Positions 37,853-48,168 of a stretch of 64,000 nucleotides of DNA are shown here, in pieces (positions within the stretch are counted from its first letter, which is position 1; each line of letters starts with the position of its first letter). The notes under the pieces were generated by a model. That model was not told the origin of the DNA. It saw only the letters and a list, made by a program, of their open reading frames with translations, and made no database searches. Made by a program: the position numbers and the translations under genes. This DNA comes from CAVPMW01 sp963706515 (GTDB lineage Bacteria; Chloroflexota; Anaerolineae; Anaerolineales; UBA4823), in the NCBI GenBank assembly GCA_963706515.1, contig CAVPMW010000022.1, forward strand, positions 62,001 to 126,000, in the 5' to 3' direction.

Positions 37853-39007
37853 TCAGGGACAGCCGTTCTGCAAATGCGCTTCAAAGGTTTCGGCAAACTG
37901 GTGGCGACCCGAGCCGTCGCAAGCTGCCCGGAAGTAGAGATAGGGCGTCTGCGCGGGCTGGGCGACTGCCTTAAGGGCAGCCATCCCGGGGTTTGAAATC
38001 GGAGCGGGAGGTAGCCCCGGATTCTGATACGTATTGTAAGCTGAATACACCTGCAGGTCCTTTGCTGATAATGGATTGGTCCACCAGGTCTGTTGAGCGT
38101 CGTTATAACCCAATGCGTATTGGACTGTTGGATCGCTGTCCAGACTCATCCCCTTTGCCAGGCGGTTGGTAAAGACCGAGGCAATGAGCGGCATCTCGTC
38201 TTCGCGCATGGCTTCGCGTTGGACCAGCGAAGCCAGGATGACAGCCTGGTTCAGGCTGAGACCCTGATCTTTGAAGGACTGGCGCAAGCTGGGACCGACC
38301 TGGCGGTCGAACTCGGCAAGGGCCATCTCCACGAACTGGCTGGCAGAGGTGTTGCGCGCGATGGTATACGCCCCTGGCAGGAGGTATCCCTCCAGGGTTG
38401 CTCCAGAAGGCAGGTCTGCCAGCAGGGGCAGCTCGCGATCCGGGTTCTGCGCCGCGCTCAGAAACGCCTGCGGTGTGAGGTGTAAGCCAGAGGCAGGCAG
38501 GCTGCCGGCAATCTCTTCCAGGCGCCAACCTGCCAGGATATTCAAGGTAATCTTATCTGGGGTCGGATCCTGGATGGCACGCGCTACCTCGATGGTAGTC
38601 ATCGCCGGGCTGAGCGAATGCTCCCCAGCCTGGACGGTAGTATCCAGCCCGGCATAGATCAGGTAGTCGCGGAACGCTTGAGGGCTCGAGATCACCCCCG
38701 CGCTTTGCAGCCTTCCGGAGATCGAATTGAGCGACTCGCCCAGCCCGATAGCGAAGGAGCGCTCGCTGGCAGTTGAATCTACTGGCTTAAGCAGTTTATC
38801 TGCCTCAGCGAGCAGCTTGTATGAAAGGTAATACTGCTGGAAAGCACCCAGGCCGCGGTCAGCGGGGCCGAAAACGGCTGAGGCGCGCAGGGGCAGCTGG
38901 AGCAGCGCCAGGCCTCCCAGGAACAAGGCACAGCAGGAGGCACAGACAAATAGGGTCACGAGCCAAAAAAAGCAAGAGGGGCGGCGAGGCGCCATAGGCA
39001 GAGTCAC
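37853..39007 (-). CDS. mltG: Endolytic murein transglycosylase MltG (YceG-like)
   Basis: Cleaves nascent glycan strands and helps end peptidoglycan chain growth at the membrane. 384 residues with one N-terminal helix (FWLVTLFVCASCCALFLGGLALL). A LysM-like subdomain (about 85-160, INIPxG-like IGLGESLNSISGRLQSAGVI) is followed by the catalytic domain with LEGYLLPGAYTI and the Glu in ILASLVQREA. NTYQNPGLPPAPISNPG is the usual late motif. It is located 14 bases after ruvX, a common pairing. Confidence 0.93.
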   Translation of the reverse strand: MTLPMAPRRPSCFFWLVTLFVCASCCALFLGGLALLQLPLRASAVFGPADRGLGAFQQYYLSYKLLAEADKLLKPVDSTASERSFAIGLGESLNSISGRLQSAGVISSPQAFRDYLIYAGLDTTVQAGEHSLSPAMTTIEVARAIQDPTPDKITLNILAGWRLEEIAGSLPASGLHLTPQAFLSAAQNPDRELPLLADLPSGATLEGYLLPGAYTIARNTSASQFVEMALAEFDRQVGPSLRQSFKDQGLSLNQAVILASLVQREAMREDEMPLIASVFTNRLAKGMSLDSDPTVQYALGYNDAQQTWWTNPLSAKDLQVYSAYNTYQNPGLPPAPISNPGMAALKAVAQPAQTPYLYFRAACDGSGRHQFAETFEAHLQNGCP

Positions 39008-39021
39008 TCTCTCGGTAATAA

Positions 39022-39465
39022 TTACGTTGCTGGATTGAAATCGGACTTAGAATCGCCCGGGTTATCTGCGAGGTAAGATTGCAATAATACCGCCGCGGCC
39101 ACATCGTCCAGGTGACCGGCGCGATTCCGGCGCGAGGCGCCGGCGGCAAGGCGGGCAGCCCGCGCAGCCTGGGTGGTACCGCTTTCGTCCCATAACTTCA
39201 CCGGCAAGCTGGTCTGGCTGCGGATAGCCGCTGCCAGGCGGGCGCTGCGCCGGCTCCCGGCAGTGGGCAGGTTGTCCGCATCCAGCGCCTGACCCACGAT
39301 GATCAGCTCTGCTCCCTGCTCGCTGGCGATCTGTGCAATCGAGGCAGCATCGACCGGCCGGGAAATATGGCGGAGGATGCCCAAAGGGGTAGCTACCAGC
39401 CCGCTGGGGTCGCTGATCGCCAGCCCCAGGTGTTTTTCTCCTGGGTCAATCGAAAGGATGCGCAC
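39022..39465 (-). CDS. ruvX: Putative pre-16S rRNA nuclease / Holliday junction resolvase (YqgF)
   Basis: An RNase H-fold nuclease of 147 residues that trims the 16S rRNA 5' end in studied bacteria. It has MRILSIDPGEKHLGLAISD with the first catalytic Asp. IIVGQALDADNLPTAGSR stands for the usual VGLP-NMDGS motif. DESGTTQAARAAR and a final GHLDDVAAAVLLQSYL with the late Asp pair complete the site. It is upstream of mltG in the same direction. Confidence 0.9.
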   Translation of the reverse strand: MRILSIDPGEKHLGLAISDPSGLVATPLGILRHISRPVDAASIAQIASEQGAELIIVGQALDADNLPTAGSRRSARLAAAIRSQTSLPVKLWDESGTTQAARAARLAAGASRRNRAGHLDDVAAAVLLQSYLADNPGDSKSDFNPAT

Positions 39466-39491
39466 AGAGAAATTCTCTCAGGTAAATTCTC

Positions 39492-41009
39492 TCAGGAAAG
39501 GCTGACCACCTGGATCCGGAAGGGCAAGATCGGCAGGCGCAGCCACCAGCTTGGCCACAGGCTGATCTGCGGCGGGGAGGCCAGGGACAGGCTGGAGGCG
39601 AGGCGCCGCGCGGCTTCTTCCGGCGGCAATCCCTGCACCAGCCGGGTAATCTGGCTGCTGGAAAGCCTGGGCTGGAGCTTCTGGGTGGCGCGCACCTTCC
39701 AATGGACGATTCCATCGCTGCCGACTGCTGGAGCAGTGATGGGTTGAACCTCCAGGCTGGCAGGCACGGGCAGATAACCTTCCGGGAGATTTGCGTTTAA
39801 GACGCCCTGCCCCAGGTCGCGCAGGTCTTTCCCACTGGCAGATAGGGCCAGGAACTCCAGGCGCTGGCTCAGATGCAGCGTGTTGGCTGGCTGGATGGCA
39901 GGCGGCTGAAAGGTTTCTTCCAGAGTCCGCTTCTGTTCCAGCGTCCCTTCGAACAGCAGATCTCCTGTTGGTAATTGAGACTGCATATCCTTTAAGGCAG
40001 ATTGGCGCAAGCTCTCACTCAGCCTTTGGGAAAGCTCCTGGTAATCTCCCTGGGTGGGGGCGGCGCTTTGCAGATCGACTCCGCCGCGGGTTGCCGCAGG
40101 GTTGCGGGCGGTGAGCTGGAGACCCAGCGCGCCTTCGATCGCCTGGAGCGAGCCTGCGGGAAGGTTGCCGGAGGCGCCAGGTACCTGGGCGGTAGCGGTG
40201 AGCGTGATCTGCGTGCCCGGCCCGGGGGATAGCGTACCTGCCTGGGTGGTAGCAAAGCGGACCGCTGGATCGCTCAAATTGCGCACGACGGCTCCTGCGG
40301 GAATCTTAACGGCCTGGTCGGTCAAATTAGTAAATACGAGCCTGCCGGTAGCTGGCTGGTAAGGGACCGCGATGTGCCCGCTCAGCTCGATCTGGTCGCT
40401 GCCGGCTACTGTCGCCGAGAGAGGCCGGGCAGGTATCACACCGGTCAGATTGATGCGCCGGGCATTCGGGTCCGCTCGAACCTGGATGGTGACCTCCTGG
40501 GTTTTGGCAAGCGGAGTCAGGGTTACCTGGGCGCCTGGGAGCAGCACGCCGGCAATCACCAGCAGCGCCAGAATTGCCGCGACGAATATTACGATCCTGG
40601 CGACCAGCGGCCAGGAGCGGGGAGCTGCTGCAGGATGCTCGGCGCGCAAGTCAGCAGGCGGGACGAAGCTGCGGCCCTCCCTGAGCTGGGCGCTGCGCCA
40701 CGCCTGGCTGCGGCGGACTGCACGCGGCGCTCGCCAGACGGCTGCACGCGCCTGGCGCAGCTTTTTAAAGACCGGAAGACCCAGGGCGGCGGCTTCCTGA
40801 TGCACTTGCGGATCCGTGGAGACCAGGGCCAGCTGTGCGCCCAGGGTGGCGCTGTAGCGCTGGAGCAGCACCAGGTCCAGGGGGCGGTTGAGCACCTGGC
40901 CGCGATCAGGCCAGACCAGCAGGATGCGCCCGGCTTTATCCCAACCCATCTTGTCGCGGGTGGAGATAACATCGTCGTGCGGCTCTAATTGGATGATCTG
41001 TGTCTTCAC
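39492..41009 (-). CDS. Baseplate-J-like membrane-anchored protein
   Basis: 505 residues. A cytoplasmic N-terminus (about 1-130, MKTQIIQLEPHDDVISTRDKMGW, VLLQRYSATLGAQLALVSTD) precedes one membrane helix (IVIFVAAILALLVIAGVLL). A large outer part follows whose FTNLTDQAVKIPAGAVVRN segment matches the start of baseplate J/gp47-like domains. Such proteins are common next to ruvX and mltG in this phylum and show no phage neighbours, so a phage origin is not implied. The role is probably in the envelope. ATG 41009. Confidence 0.7.
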   Translation of the reverse strand: MKTQIIQLEPHDDVISTRDKMGWDKAGRILLVWPDRGQVLNRPLDLVLLQRYSATLGAQLALVSTDPQVHQEAAALGLPVFKKLRQARAAVWRAPRAVRRSQAWRSAQLREGRSFVPPADLRAEHPAAAPRSWPLVARIVIFVAAILALLVIAGVLLPGAQVTLTPLAKTQEVTIQVRADPNARRINLTGVIPARPLSATVAGSDQIELSGHIAVPYQPATGRLVFTNLTDQAVKIPAGAVVRNLSDPAVRFATTQAGTLSPGPGTQITLTATAQVPGASGNLPAGSLQAIEGALGLQLTARNPAATRGGVDLQSAAPTQGDYQELSQRLSESLRQSALKDMQSQLPTGDLLFEGTLEQKRTLEETFQPPAIQPANTLHLSQRLEFLALSASGKDLRDLGQGVLNANLPEGYLPVPASLEVQPITAPAVGSDGIVHWKVRATQKLQPRLSSSQITRLVQGLPPEEAARRLASSLSLASPPQISLWPSWWLRLPILPFRIQVVSLS

Positions 41010-41059
41010 GGCTCGTCTTCAACCTTGGGTCAAGGAAACGGCTGCAAGAAGCATGCTCG

Positions 41060-42046
41060 TCAGGCAGGGGGGTCCGCGGCGAGGCCAGCCGGGGCAGCAG
41101 CCGGAGCGGCTGCCGGAGCACCCGTAACCTCGCCCACCACATAGGGCGGCTTATCCTGCAAGCGAAAATGCATGCGCGCCAGGTATTCCCCGATGATGCC
41201 CAGGGCAAACAGCTGCACGCCGGAGAAGATGGCGATAGTCGAAGCAAGGAAAGGAAAACCCGGCACGCTGCCTCCCTGGATGAGGTAACGCCCGATGACA
41301 TACACCAGCACCAGCACCCCGAATAAGGCGAAGGCAAAGCCCATCAGGCTGGCGAGCTGGAGAGGCAGGACGCTGAATCCGGTTACCATGTTGAGAGCGT
41401 GGCGCACCAGCTTGCGGAAAGTATAGTTGGAGGAGCCTGTCCGGCGCGGGTTATGCTGGACGGGGATGGCAGTGAAGCGGTCCGTACCCCAGGTGAGCAG
41501 GACGTCGAGCGAAACGAACGGGCTGTGGAAATCGACGAACCCGGCGCGCACGCGGGTACGAATGGCGCGGAATGCGGAAACGTTGCGGGCAGTCTCCACG
41601 CCCATGCTGCTCTGCAGGGCAAGCTTGGTCACCTGGGAGGCCAGGTCGCGCCACAAGCCATGCTGTTCCTTCTGCGGAGTGCCGTAGACGACATCGTAGC
41701 CTTCCGCCAGCACCTCCAGCAAACGCTGGATCTCTCCCGGTGGATTCTGCAGGTCATCGTCCATCGTGATCGCCGTCTCGCAGCGCGCCAGGCGCAGACC
41801 GCAGAGCAGCGCATTGTGCTGGCCATAGTTGCGCAGCATATTGACGCCGCGCACCCAGGGGTAGCGCTCTGCCAGAGACTGGATGACCTGCCAGCTCCCG
41901 TCCCGGCTGCCATCGTTGACCAGAATGGCTTCATATTCCGCACAAATACCCGGCAGCACCTGAGCGAGCTGGGCAACCAGCTCCTCAATGGTTTGAGCGC
42001 CGTTATATACTGGGACAAGGATTGAACAGGCGGGCAATAAAGACAT
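41060..42046 (-). CDS. Family 2 glycosyltransferase, polyprenyl-phosphate type
   Basis: 328 residues. The GT2 nucleotide-binding core has VPVYNGAQTIEELV, LVNDGSRDGSW (first acidic pair) and TMDDDLQNPPGEI (DxD-like). GSSNYTFRKLVRHALNM resembles the ArnC/DPM-type acceptor loop. Two C-terminal helices (about 235-300) anchor it in the membrane, and an Ala/Pro-rich tail ends it. It should move a sugar from a nucleotide donor to polyprenyl phosphate. The next gene, a polytopic glycosyltransferase-like protein, could use that lipid-linked sugar. Confidence 0.9.
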   Translation of the reverse strand: MSLLPACSILVPVYNGAQTIEELVAQLAQVLPGICAEYEAILVNDGSRDGSWQVIQSLAERYPWVRGVNMLRNYGQHNALLCGLRLARCETAITMDDDLQNPPGEIQRLLEVLAEGYDVVYGTPQKEQHGLWRDLASQVTKLALQSSMGVETARNVSAFRAIRTRVRAGFVDFHSPFVSLDVLLTWGTDRFTAIPVQHNPRRTGSSNYTFRKLVRHALNMVTGFSVLPLQLASLMGFAFALFGVLVLVYVIGRYLIQGGSVPGFPFLASTIAIFSGVQLFALGIIGEYLARMHFRLQDKPPYVVGEVTGAPAAAPAAAPAGLAADPPA

Positions 42047-42055
42047 TAACGGGTT

Positions 42056-44098
42056 TCAGGGAGCAGGACAGTTTAATTTGCCGGTGATGTGCTCATAAGC
42101 AGCCTGACCAGGCTGGCTAGGAGGGACATCCGATTGAATCCGCTCCCAGGTGCTGCACAAGATGCGCGTCATCCGGCTGGATAAGCCGATGGCTTTCATT
42201 GACAGCTCCTCGGCGCTCTTCCAATTGCCGGTATGGGCGTAGCCTTCGATATAGGGCAGCAGCTCGGGGGCATTGACTTCATACAGGTTCATGTCCAAAG
42301 AAAGCGCCTGGTCGCCCAGCCGCGAAACCTGTGCCCAGTCGCCGGTTTGGAGGGCCAGGTCAGCTTTCTCAAAATAATAACACCAATCGTGGGGAGGTTC
42401 GCTACCAAAATAGGGCTGCGCCGGCAGGGCGGGTGCCGCGGAGTCCGGTAGGACGAGCTCCGGGCGCGAGAGCGGCATGGCGTCGCTGAGATACTTGGGT
42501 TTTTGGGGGATCTGCGCATCCCGCCGCGGGTCGAGCAGCTTGAGGCAGCCGGGCGGCAGGTAGTAAAGCACCAGCGCCTGGTCTGTGCTCCCGTGGAAGG
42601 CACTCGAGCGGTAATCACGCTCGATCCGCTGTCCATGCTCCAGGGCGGGCAGGCTGGCTTGCAGGCGCGTATCGATGTCGTAGAGCAGGTAATCCATCGT
42701 GCGCGAGGTGCTGCCGGGGGAATACATCCAGTTCAGCGGGGCGGTCAACGAGTTATCGGTGGAGTAAGGGAAGGGCAGCTCGGAGGAGAGCAGGAGAGTC
42801 CCCGGCTGCATCCCGGGGGCGCGCCAGGCAAGCTGCCAGAAGAAAGCTCGCTGCAGAGTCCATTCCCGGCGGAAAGCGTTGGCGTACTGGAATTGGAGAC
42901 CGACAGCCAATCCGATAGCCAGCGCCAGGATCAGCATCCTGGGCCAAATTGGGCGGAGCAGCCATTCCAGCAAGCCCACCAGGAGCAGGCTGGCGCCCGG
43001 CAGCAGCGCCAGGGTGAAGCGGTCCCAGGGGAATACCAGCTCGATGCGCAGGCTGGTCGCCCAGAAGGGCCAGCCGCCAAGCAGCAGAGCGACGAGACCC
43101 AGCACGGTCGCCTGGCGCCCCCAGGACCTGCGCGCGGCCGGCTCGCTGGACTCGGCAGGGCGGTAGGCAAGCAGGTAGAGGGCAGCTAAACCGCCAGCCA
43201 GGGCGGTGACCAGGAAGTAGAGCAGCGTGGCGAGGCGGCCGAAGTCAGCCAGCCGGCGCCAGTCCAGCGCTTTGACCCAGGCCAGCAAGCTTGCCTGGAA
43301 CAGGTCTTGTGGGATGGTGCGCGCCAGGTCGAGCAAGGTCTGCAGCGGGCGCGCCTGGATATGCTCCAGCAGCGTAACCTGGCCGCGCGGGGTGGTGGAA
43401 AATGCAACCCGCCAGACCAGGAATCCGCCCATGACCAGCAGGTAGGGCGCCCACAACGCCAGGGTGCGCAGGAGGCGCTGCTTGCGATTGCTCAGCGAGT
43501 CGCTCAATACCAGCCAGAGCACCAGGGGGCGCAGCAGCTCCAGCCCGAAGAAGTATTCCACCGAGAACATGCTCCAGGCGGATAATACTATCGAGAGCAA
43601 GTAAAGCGGCCAGAACCAGCGCCGCAGGCGCACAGCAGCCACCATGGCAGCGTACGAGAGCAGAAAGACGCAGAGCAAGATGAATACGTGGCTGTAGGTG
43701 ACGGAGATAAACTGCTGGCTGAAGCCGGGGTAAACGGCGAACAGGAGCGCTGCCCAGGCAGCCTGGCGCGGGAATTTCGGCCAGATGAGGCGCAAGGTCA
43801 GCCAGAAGGCAAGGCTGCTCAGCCAGCGGGTAAGCAGACCGAAGAGCTGCCAGGCGAGGGTGGATTGCCCGACCAGCGGGGTGGTCAGCATGAACAACCG
43901 CCCGAGCAGCGGGCGGTCCATGGCGAAAGCTTCCTTGAAGATACCCGGCCCCCAGTTGTGCAGATACCAGATCGAAGGCCAGTCGTCCCAATAAAACCCC
44001 TGCCAGGGAGCGAGCAGCCCGTAGCCGAGCACGCTGAGCGCCAGCAAGGCCAGGGCTACGCTCCAGTTTGGCAGGTTAATCTTGCGAAGTGAGTCCAT
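42056..44098 (-). CDS. Polytopic membrane protein, glycosyltransferase-like, with soluble C-terminal domain
   Basis: 680 residues with about eleven hydrophobic helices in the first 420. An early acidic loop, YWDDWPSIWYLHNWGPG (about residues 36-52), is placed where GT-C enzymes keep the catalytic Asp. The C-terminal ~220 residues are soluble and end in helices resembling a TPR pair (FEKADLALQTGDWAQVSRLGDQ). It lies 9 bases before the polyprenyl glycosyltransferase on the same strand, which suggests a shared route for glycosylating envelope molecules. The exact family is not certain. Confidence 0.65.
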   Translation of the reverse strand: MDSLRKINLPNWSVALALLALSVLGYGLLAPWQGFYWDDWPSIWYLHNWGPGIFKEAFAMDRPLLGRLFMLTTPLVGQSTLAWQLFGLLTRWLSSLAFWLTLRLIWPKFPRQAAWAALLFAVYPGFSQQFISVTYSHVFILLCVFLLSYAAMVAAVRLRRWFWPLYLLSIVLSAWSMFSVEYFFGLELLRPLVLWLVLSDSLSNRKQRLLRTLALWAPYLLVMGGFLVWRVAFSTTPRGQVTLLEHIQARPLQTLLDLARTIPQDLFQASLLAWVKALDWRRLADFGRLATLLYFLVTALAGGLAALYLLAYRPAESSEPAARRSWGRQATVLGLVALLLGGWPFWATSLRIELVFPWDRFTLALLPGASLLLVGLLEWLLRPIWPRMLILALAIGLAVGLQFQYANAFRREWTLQRAFFWQLAWRAPGMQPGTLLLSSELPFPYSTDNSLTAPLNWMYSPGSTSRTMDYLLYDIDTRLQASLPALEHGQRIERDYRSSAFHGSTDQALVLYYLPPGCLKLLDPRRDAQIPQKPKYLSDAMPLSRPELVLPDSAAPALPAQPYFGSEPPHDWCYYFEKADLALQTGDWAQVSRLGDQALSLDMNLYEVNAPELLPYIEGYAHTGNWKSAEELSMKAIGLSSRMTRILCSTWERIQSDVPPSQPGQAAYEHITGKLNCPAP

Positions 44099-44158
44099 CG
44101 CGACGCGGCGAAAACAGGGGTCCGGCGTGCCTGCGCGTGAGCCTCCTCGTTTGCGGAA

Positions 44159-46990
44159 TTACTCATGCAGGTTGGCGACTACCCAGGGGTTGACGGAGCC
44201 CAGGGCTTCCTCCAGGCGGGAAGGGTCCTTCCCGCCGGCCTGGGCCAGGGTCGGACGCCCGCCGCCGCTGCCTCCGAGGTAGGAGGCAATGTGCTTGACC
44301 AGCTCACCTGCGTGCAGGCCGCGCTGGACCAGGTCTTCGGTCACACCGGCGATCACGACCGGGCGGCCCTCACTGACAGACGCCAGGACGACCACGCCGC
44401 GGGTTGGGTATTTCTGGCGGAAGCGGTCCACCATCTGGCGCAAGGTATCCGCGTCGGCGCCTTCGAGCTCGATAGCCAGCACCTGAATATCGGCCGCAAT
44501 ATCCTCTTTGACTTTGATATTTTCCGATCCGTGGACTTGTAATGTGTCCAGACGCTGCTGGAAATCAGCGGCAACCGCTTTCTGGCGCAGGACGGCGATC
44601 TGCTTGCGCGCCGTGGAGAGATCTTCCAGCAGGCTCTCCACTTTCTCAGGGACGCCAGCCGGGGTGGAGGCGAGCCGCTCGGCAGCCTGGTTGAGGGCGC
44701 GGAAGCGGTTCTGCACCAGCTCGTAGGCGCCGCGCCCGGTGACCGCTTCGATGCGGCGGATGCCGGCCGCGGCGCTGCCTTCGCTGGTGATCAGGAACAG
44801 CCCGATATCGCCGGTCTCGTCGACGTGCGTGCCGCCGCACAGCTCGTTGGAGAACGTTTCCGGCTCGCCGATGGTGATGTTGCGCACGATCTCGCCGTAT
44901 TTCTCGCCGAACAGGGCCATTGCGCCTTCGCCGATGGCCTGCTGCAAGCGGCTTGATAGCTGATGTTCAGGCGGATAGTTCTCCAGGATGAGCGCGGTTG
45001 ACCCCGGCTTCGATCTGCTCCAGCTGCGCTGGGTCAGCGCCTGCGGGATGGGTGAAGTCGAAGCGCAGGCGGTCGGGCGCGACCAGCGAGCCGGCCTGGC
45101 GGGCATGCTCGCCCAGCACTGCCGCGCAGCTCGGCGTGCAGCAGGTGGGTGGCGGTGTGGTTGCGCATGATGTCGTGGCGGCGCTGCACGTCCACCCGGG
45201 CGATCGCCAGGTCGCCCGACCTGGGGCTGGCCGCGCACCACCTCGCCCGACGTGGACGATGATCCCGGCGGCCGGCTTGCGCATGTCCTCGACCCGGATC
45301 TCCCAGCTCCGGCTCGCCGGCTGAGACGATCGTGCCGGTATCCGAGACCTGACCGCCGGACTCGACGTAGAAACCGGTTTCGCGGCAGCAGCACTTCCAC
45401 CCGGTCGCCTGGCTCAGCGGATTCGACCTGGCTCGCCGTCCTTGACCAGCGCCAGGAGCGGTCCTTCGCACTTCCAGCCACTCGTAAGGGTCGTAAGCCA
45501 CGCCGTCCGGGCTGAGCTTGCCCTGGAGCTGCAGCTCGGTCGAGCAAGAGCTCGCGGTAGAAGGTCGACGTCTTCACCGCCCAGCGCGCCAAAGGCCTCG
45601 CCGGCGCCGGAAGCCAGGCGGTGCTCTTCCATCGCCTGGCGGAAACCGGCCTCATCCACCTCCAGGTCCTGCTCGCGGGCGATATCGCGGGTGATCTCCA
45701 GCGGCAGGCCGTAGGTGGCGTACAGGTCAAAGGCCTGCTCGCCGGGCAGGATCTTCCCGCCGCCTGGCGTGCAGCTTCGGCGAGCAGGTTCTCCAGCTTG
45801 GCTGACCCCGCTTCGACGGTGCGCTGGAAGCGCTGCTTCCTCGCGGGTCAGGTTGCTCGAGGATGGCTGCTGCGGTTGCGCTCCAGCTCGGGATAGAACT
45901 CGCCGTAGCTGTCGATCAACGACTCCTCGGCGACTTTCGGCCAGGAACGGCTCGTTCAGACCGATCTTGCTCGCCGAAGCGCGCCGCCCGGCGGATGATC
46001 ATGCGGCAGACGTAGTTGCGCCCGATATTGCCCGGCACCACGCCATCGGCGATCAGGAAGGCGGCCGCGCGGGTGTGGTCGGCGATCACCCGGTAGGGGG
46101 TGAGGTTGGCTTCCACGCTCTGCGTCGCGTGTGACCGGTCAGCTCCTGCGAGCACGTCGCATCAGCGGGCAGAGCAGGTCGGTCTTGTAGTTGGAGTTGA
46201 CGTCCTGCAAGCACCGAGACGATGCGCTCGAACCCCATGCCGGTGTCGACGTGCTTGGCGGGCAGCGGCTCCAGGCTGCGTTGGGCCCAGTGCGGTTGTA
46301 CTGGATGAAGACCAGGTTCCACAGCTCCAGGAAGCGCGTGCAGTCGCCGTTCACCCGGCAGACATGCCCGGGCACGTCCTGCTTGTCGCAGTACTCGAGC
46401 CCGCGGTCGAGGTGGATCTCGCTGCACGGCCCGCAGGGACCGGTCTCGGCCATCTCCCAGAAGTTGTCCTTGCGCCCGAAGTAGAGCACGTGCTCGGGGT
46501 CGATGCCGGGCTGCTGCCGCCAGTCAGCCGGCGGCTTCGTCGTCGCGTGGGGATCTCGCCCTTCTCGTCCTGGAAGCAGGTGGCCCACAGGCGCTCCTTG
46601 GGCAGGCCCCACACCTCGGTCAGCAGCTCCCAGGCCCAGGCGATGGCTTCCTTCTTGTAATAATCGCCAAAGGACCAGTTGCCGAGCATCTCGAAGAAGG
46701 TGTGGTGGGTGTCGTCGCGGCCGACGTCGTCCAGGTCGTTGTGCTTGCCGGCCACGCGCATGCACTTCTGCGAGTTGACCGCCCGCGTGTAAGGGCGCTT
46801 GTCGGTGCCCAGGAAGACATCCTTGAACTGCACCATCCCGGCGTTGGTGAACAGCAGGGTCTGGTCGCCGCCGGGGACGAGCGAGGAGGAGGGCACAAAG
46901 GTGTGGCTGCTGCTCGACGAAGAAATCGATGAAGGTCTGGCGGATCTTGGCGCCTGTAAGGCGTGCGCCAGTGAGGGAGGGGTCGATCAT
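44159..46990 (-). CDS. alaS: Alanine--tRNA ligase (many frameshifts)
   Basis: Charges tRNA-Ala and clears Ser/Gly mischarging. Motifs appear in order across frames: IRQTFIDFF at the start, TNAGMVQFKDVFLG, FFEMLGNWSFGDYYKKEAI, GPCSEIHLDRG, VKDGEP with ETGFYVESGGQVSDTG, the editing-site HTATHLLHAEL, CGGTHVDETGDIG and the C-Ala domain with GGSGGGRPTLAQAGG. About a dozen one-base shifts, mostly in 44980-46850, split it. Those I resolved, such as in CCGCGAAACC and GAGCTGGGAG, are +1. The gene is much more GC-rich than average for the window. It is essential, so the breaks are very probably errors. Confidence 0.93.
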
Positions 46991-47050
46991 GGGTGCTCCG
47001 ATCGGGTTGGTGGTGAGGCGTGCGGTCGTAGACTTGCCTACGACTGCAGA

Positions 47051-47059
47051 ATTATACCA
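47051..47059 (-). promoter_or_regulatory. Extended -10 promoter of alaS (TGGTATAAT)
   Basis: Read on the minus strand, TGGTATAAT is an extended -10 box 60 bases before the alaS ATG at 46990. A strong hairpin lies just upstream at 47068-47098. Confidence 0.55.
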
Positions 47060-47067
47060 AATCGGGG

Positions 47068-47098
47068 CGTTGGGGGACGGCGTCGCCGTGCCCCAACG
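47068..47098. repeat. 15-bp-arm GC-rich hairpin upstream of alaS
   Basis: CGTTGGGGGACGGCG and CGCCGTGCCCCAACG pair with a single mismatch around one central base. It lies upstream of the alaS promoter. Beyond it, 47099-47391 holds no gene or clear signal that I can recognise, only a short ATTCGTT/AACGAAT inverted repeat near 47112. Confidence 0.6.
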
Positions 47099-47391
47099 AT
47101 CGAGCCCGGATATTCGTTCCGCGAAAAACGAATCGATACAAATCGGATTTATTGTGGGGGAGGGGATGGCAATTTGGATTGCAGAGAGGCGGGTTGGTAA
47201 GGTGCCGGAGAGGATAAGATCAGGTGAATTATAGCACTAATTGTTCTATTTAGGCAAGAGGCGATTGGGAGAGGATTTGGGGTAGAGAGAAGGTGCAACC
47301 GAGGCTCAATGATTAGCAATTTCTTACGAGGATTGCCTTCACCCAGAATATAATGCGTCTATAATATCTAAGTAAAGCAATGAGGAGGGAA

Positions 47392-48168
47392 GTTGGACCA
47401 CGAACAGCGCGAAAGGGATTGGACCACGAACTGCGCGAAAAGGAGATTGGACCACGAAAAGCGCGAAAGGGATTGGACCACGAACAGCGCGAAAGAGAGC
47501 GAAAAGTACGCGAAAAGAGCTCGCGACTTTCGCGGTATTTCGTGTCTTTCGTGTTCCAATGCTTTGTGTCGAGCATAAGAGATGAAGCAACCACTGCGAA
47601 AGGGATTGGACCACGAACAGCGCGAAAGGGAGCGACCACGAACAGCGCGAAAGGAGCGAAATACGCGAAAGAGCTCGCGACTTTCGCGGTATTTCGTGGC
47701 TTTCGTGTTCCAATGCTTTGTGTCGAGCGTAAGAGATGAAGCCACCACTGCGCAAGGGATTGGACCACGAACTGCGCGAAAGGGATTGGACCACGAACAG
47801 CGCGAAAGGGAGCGAAAAACGCGAAAAGAGCTCGCGACTTTCGCGGTATTTCGTGGCTTTCGTGTTCCAATGCTTTGTGTCGAGCATAAGAGATGAAGCA
47901 ACCACTGCGAAAGGGATTGGACTCACGAACGGTCCCACGAATGCGCGAAAGAGGAGCGAATACACGCGAAAAGAGCTCGCGACTTTCGCGGTATTTCGTG
48001 GCTTTCGTGTTCCAATGCTTTGTGTCGAGCATAAGAGATGAAGCAACCACCGCGAAAGGGATTGGACCACGAACACCGCGAAAGGGAGCGAAGAACGCGA
48101 AAAGAGCTCGCGACTTTCGCGGTATTTCGTGTCTTTCGTGTTCCAATGCTTTGCCTCCAGCATAAAAT
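47392..48168 (+). repeat. Tandem array of five ~131-157-bp imperfect repeats preceding the GxxExxY gene
   Basis: Each unit has GGACCACGAACAGCGCGAAAG, variable short CGCGAAA steps, GAGCTCGCGACTTTCGCGGT, ATTTCGTG, CTTTCGTGTTCCAATGCTTTG and then AGCATAAGAG-ATG-AAGCAACCACTGCG. The GAGCTC cores start at 47517, 47671, 47828, 47973 and 48104. The two halves of a unit can fold on each other (CACGAA/TTCGTG, GCGAAA/TTTCGC). The last unit runs straight into the true start codon at 48169. Long minus-strand open frames here are by-products of the repeat. Confidence 0.9.

Noticed and set aside
39492..41009. Prophage tail gene (baseplate J)
   Set aside because: No other phage genes are near. The protein has a membrane anchor and sits in a ruvX-mltG neighbourhood usual for this phylum.
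47392..48168. CRISPR array
   Set aside because: Units are 131-157 bp and similar throughout, without constant short repeats and unique spacers, and no cas genes are present.
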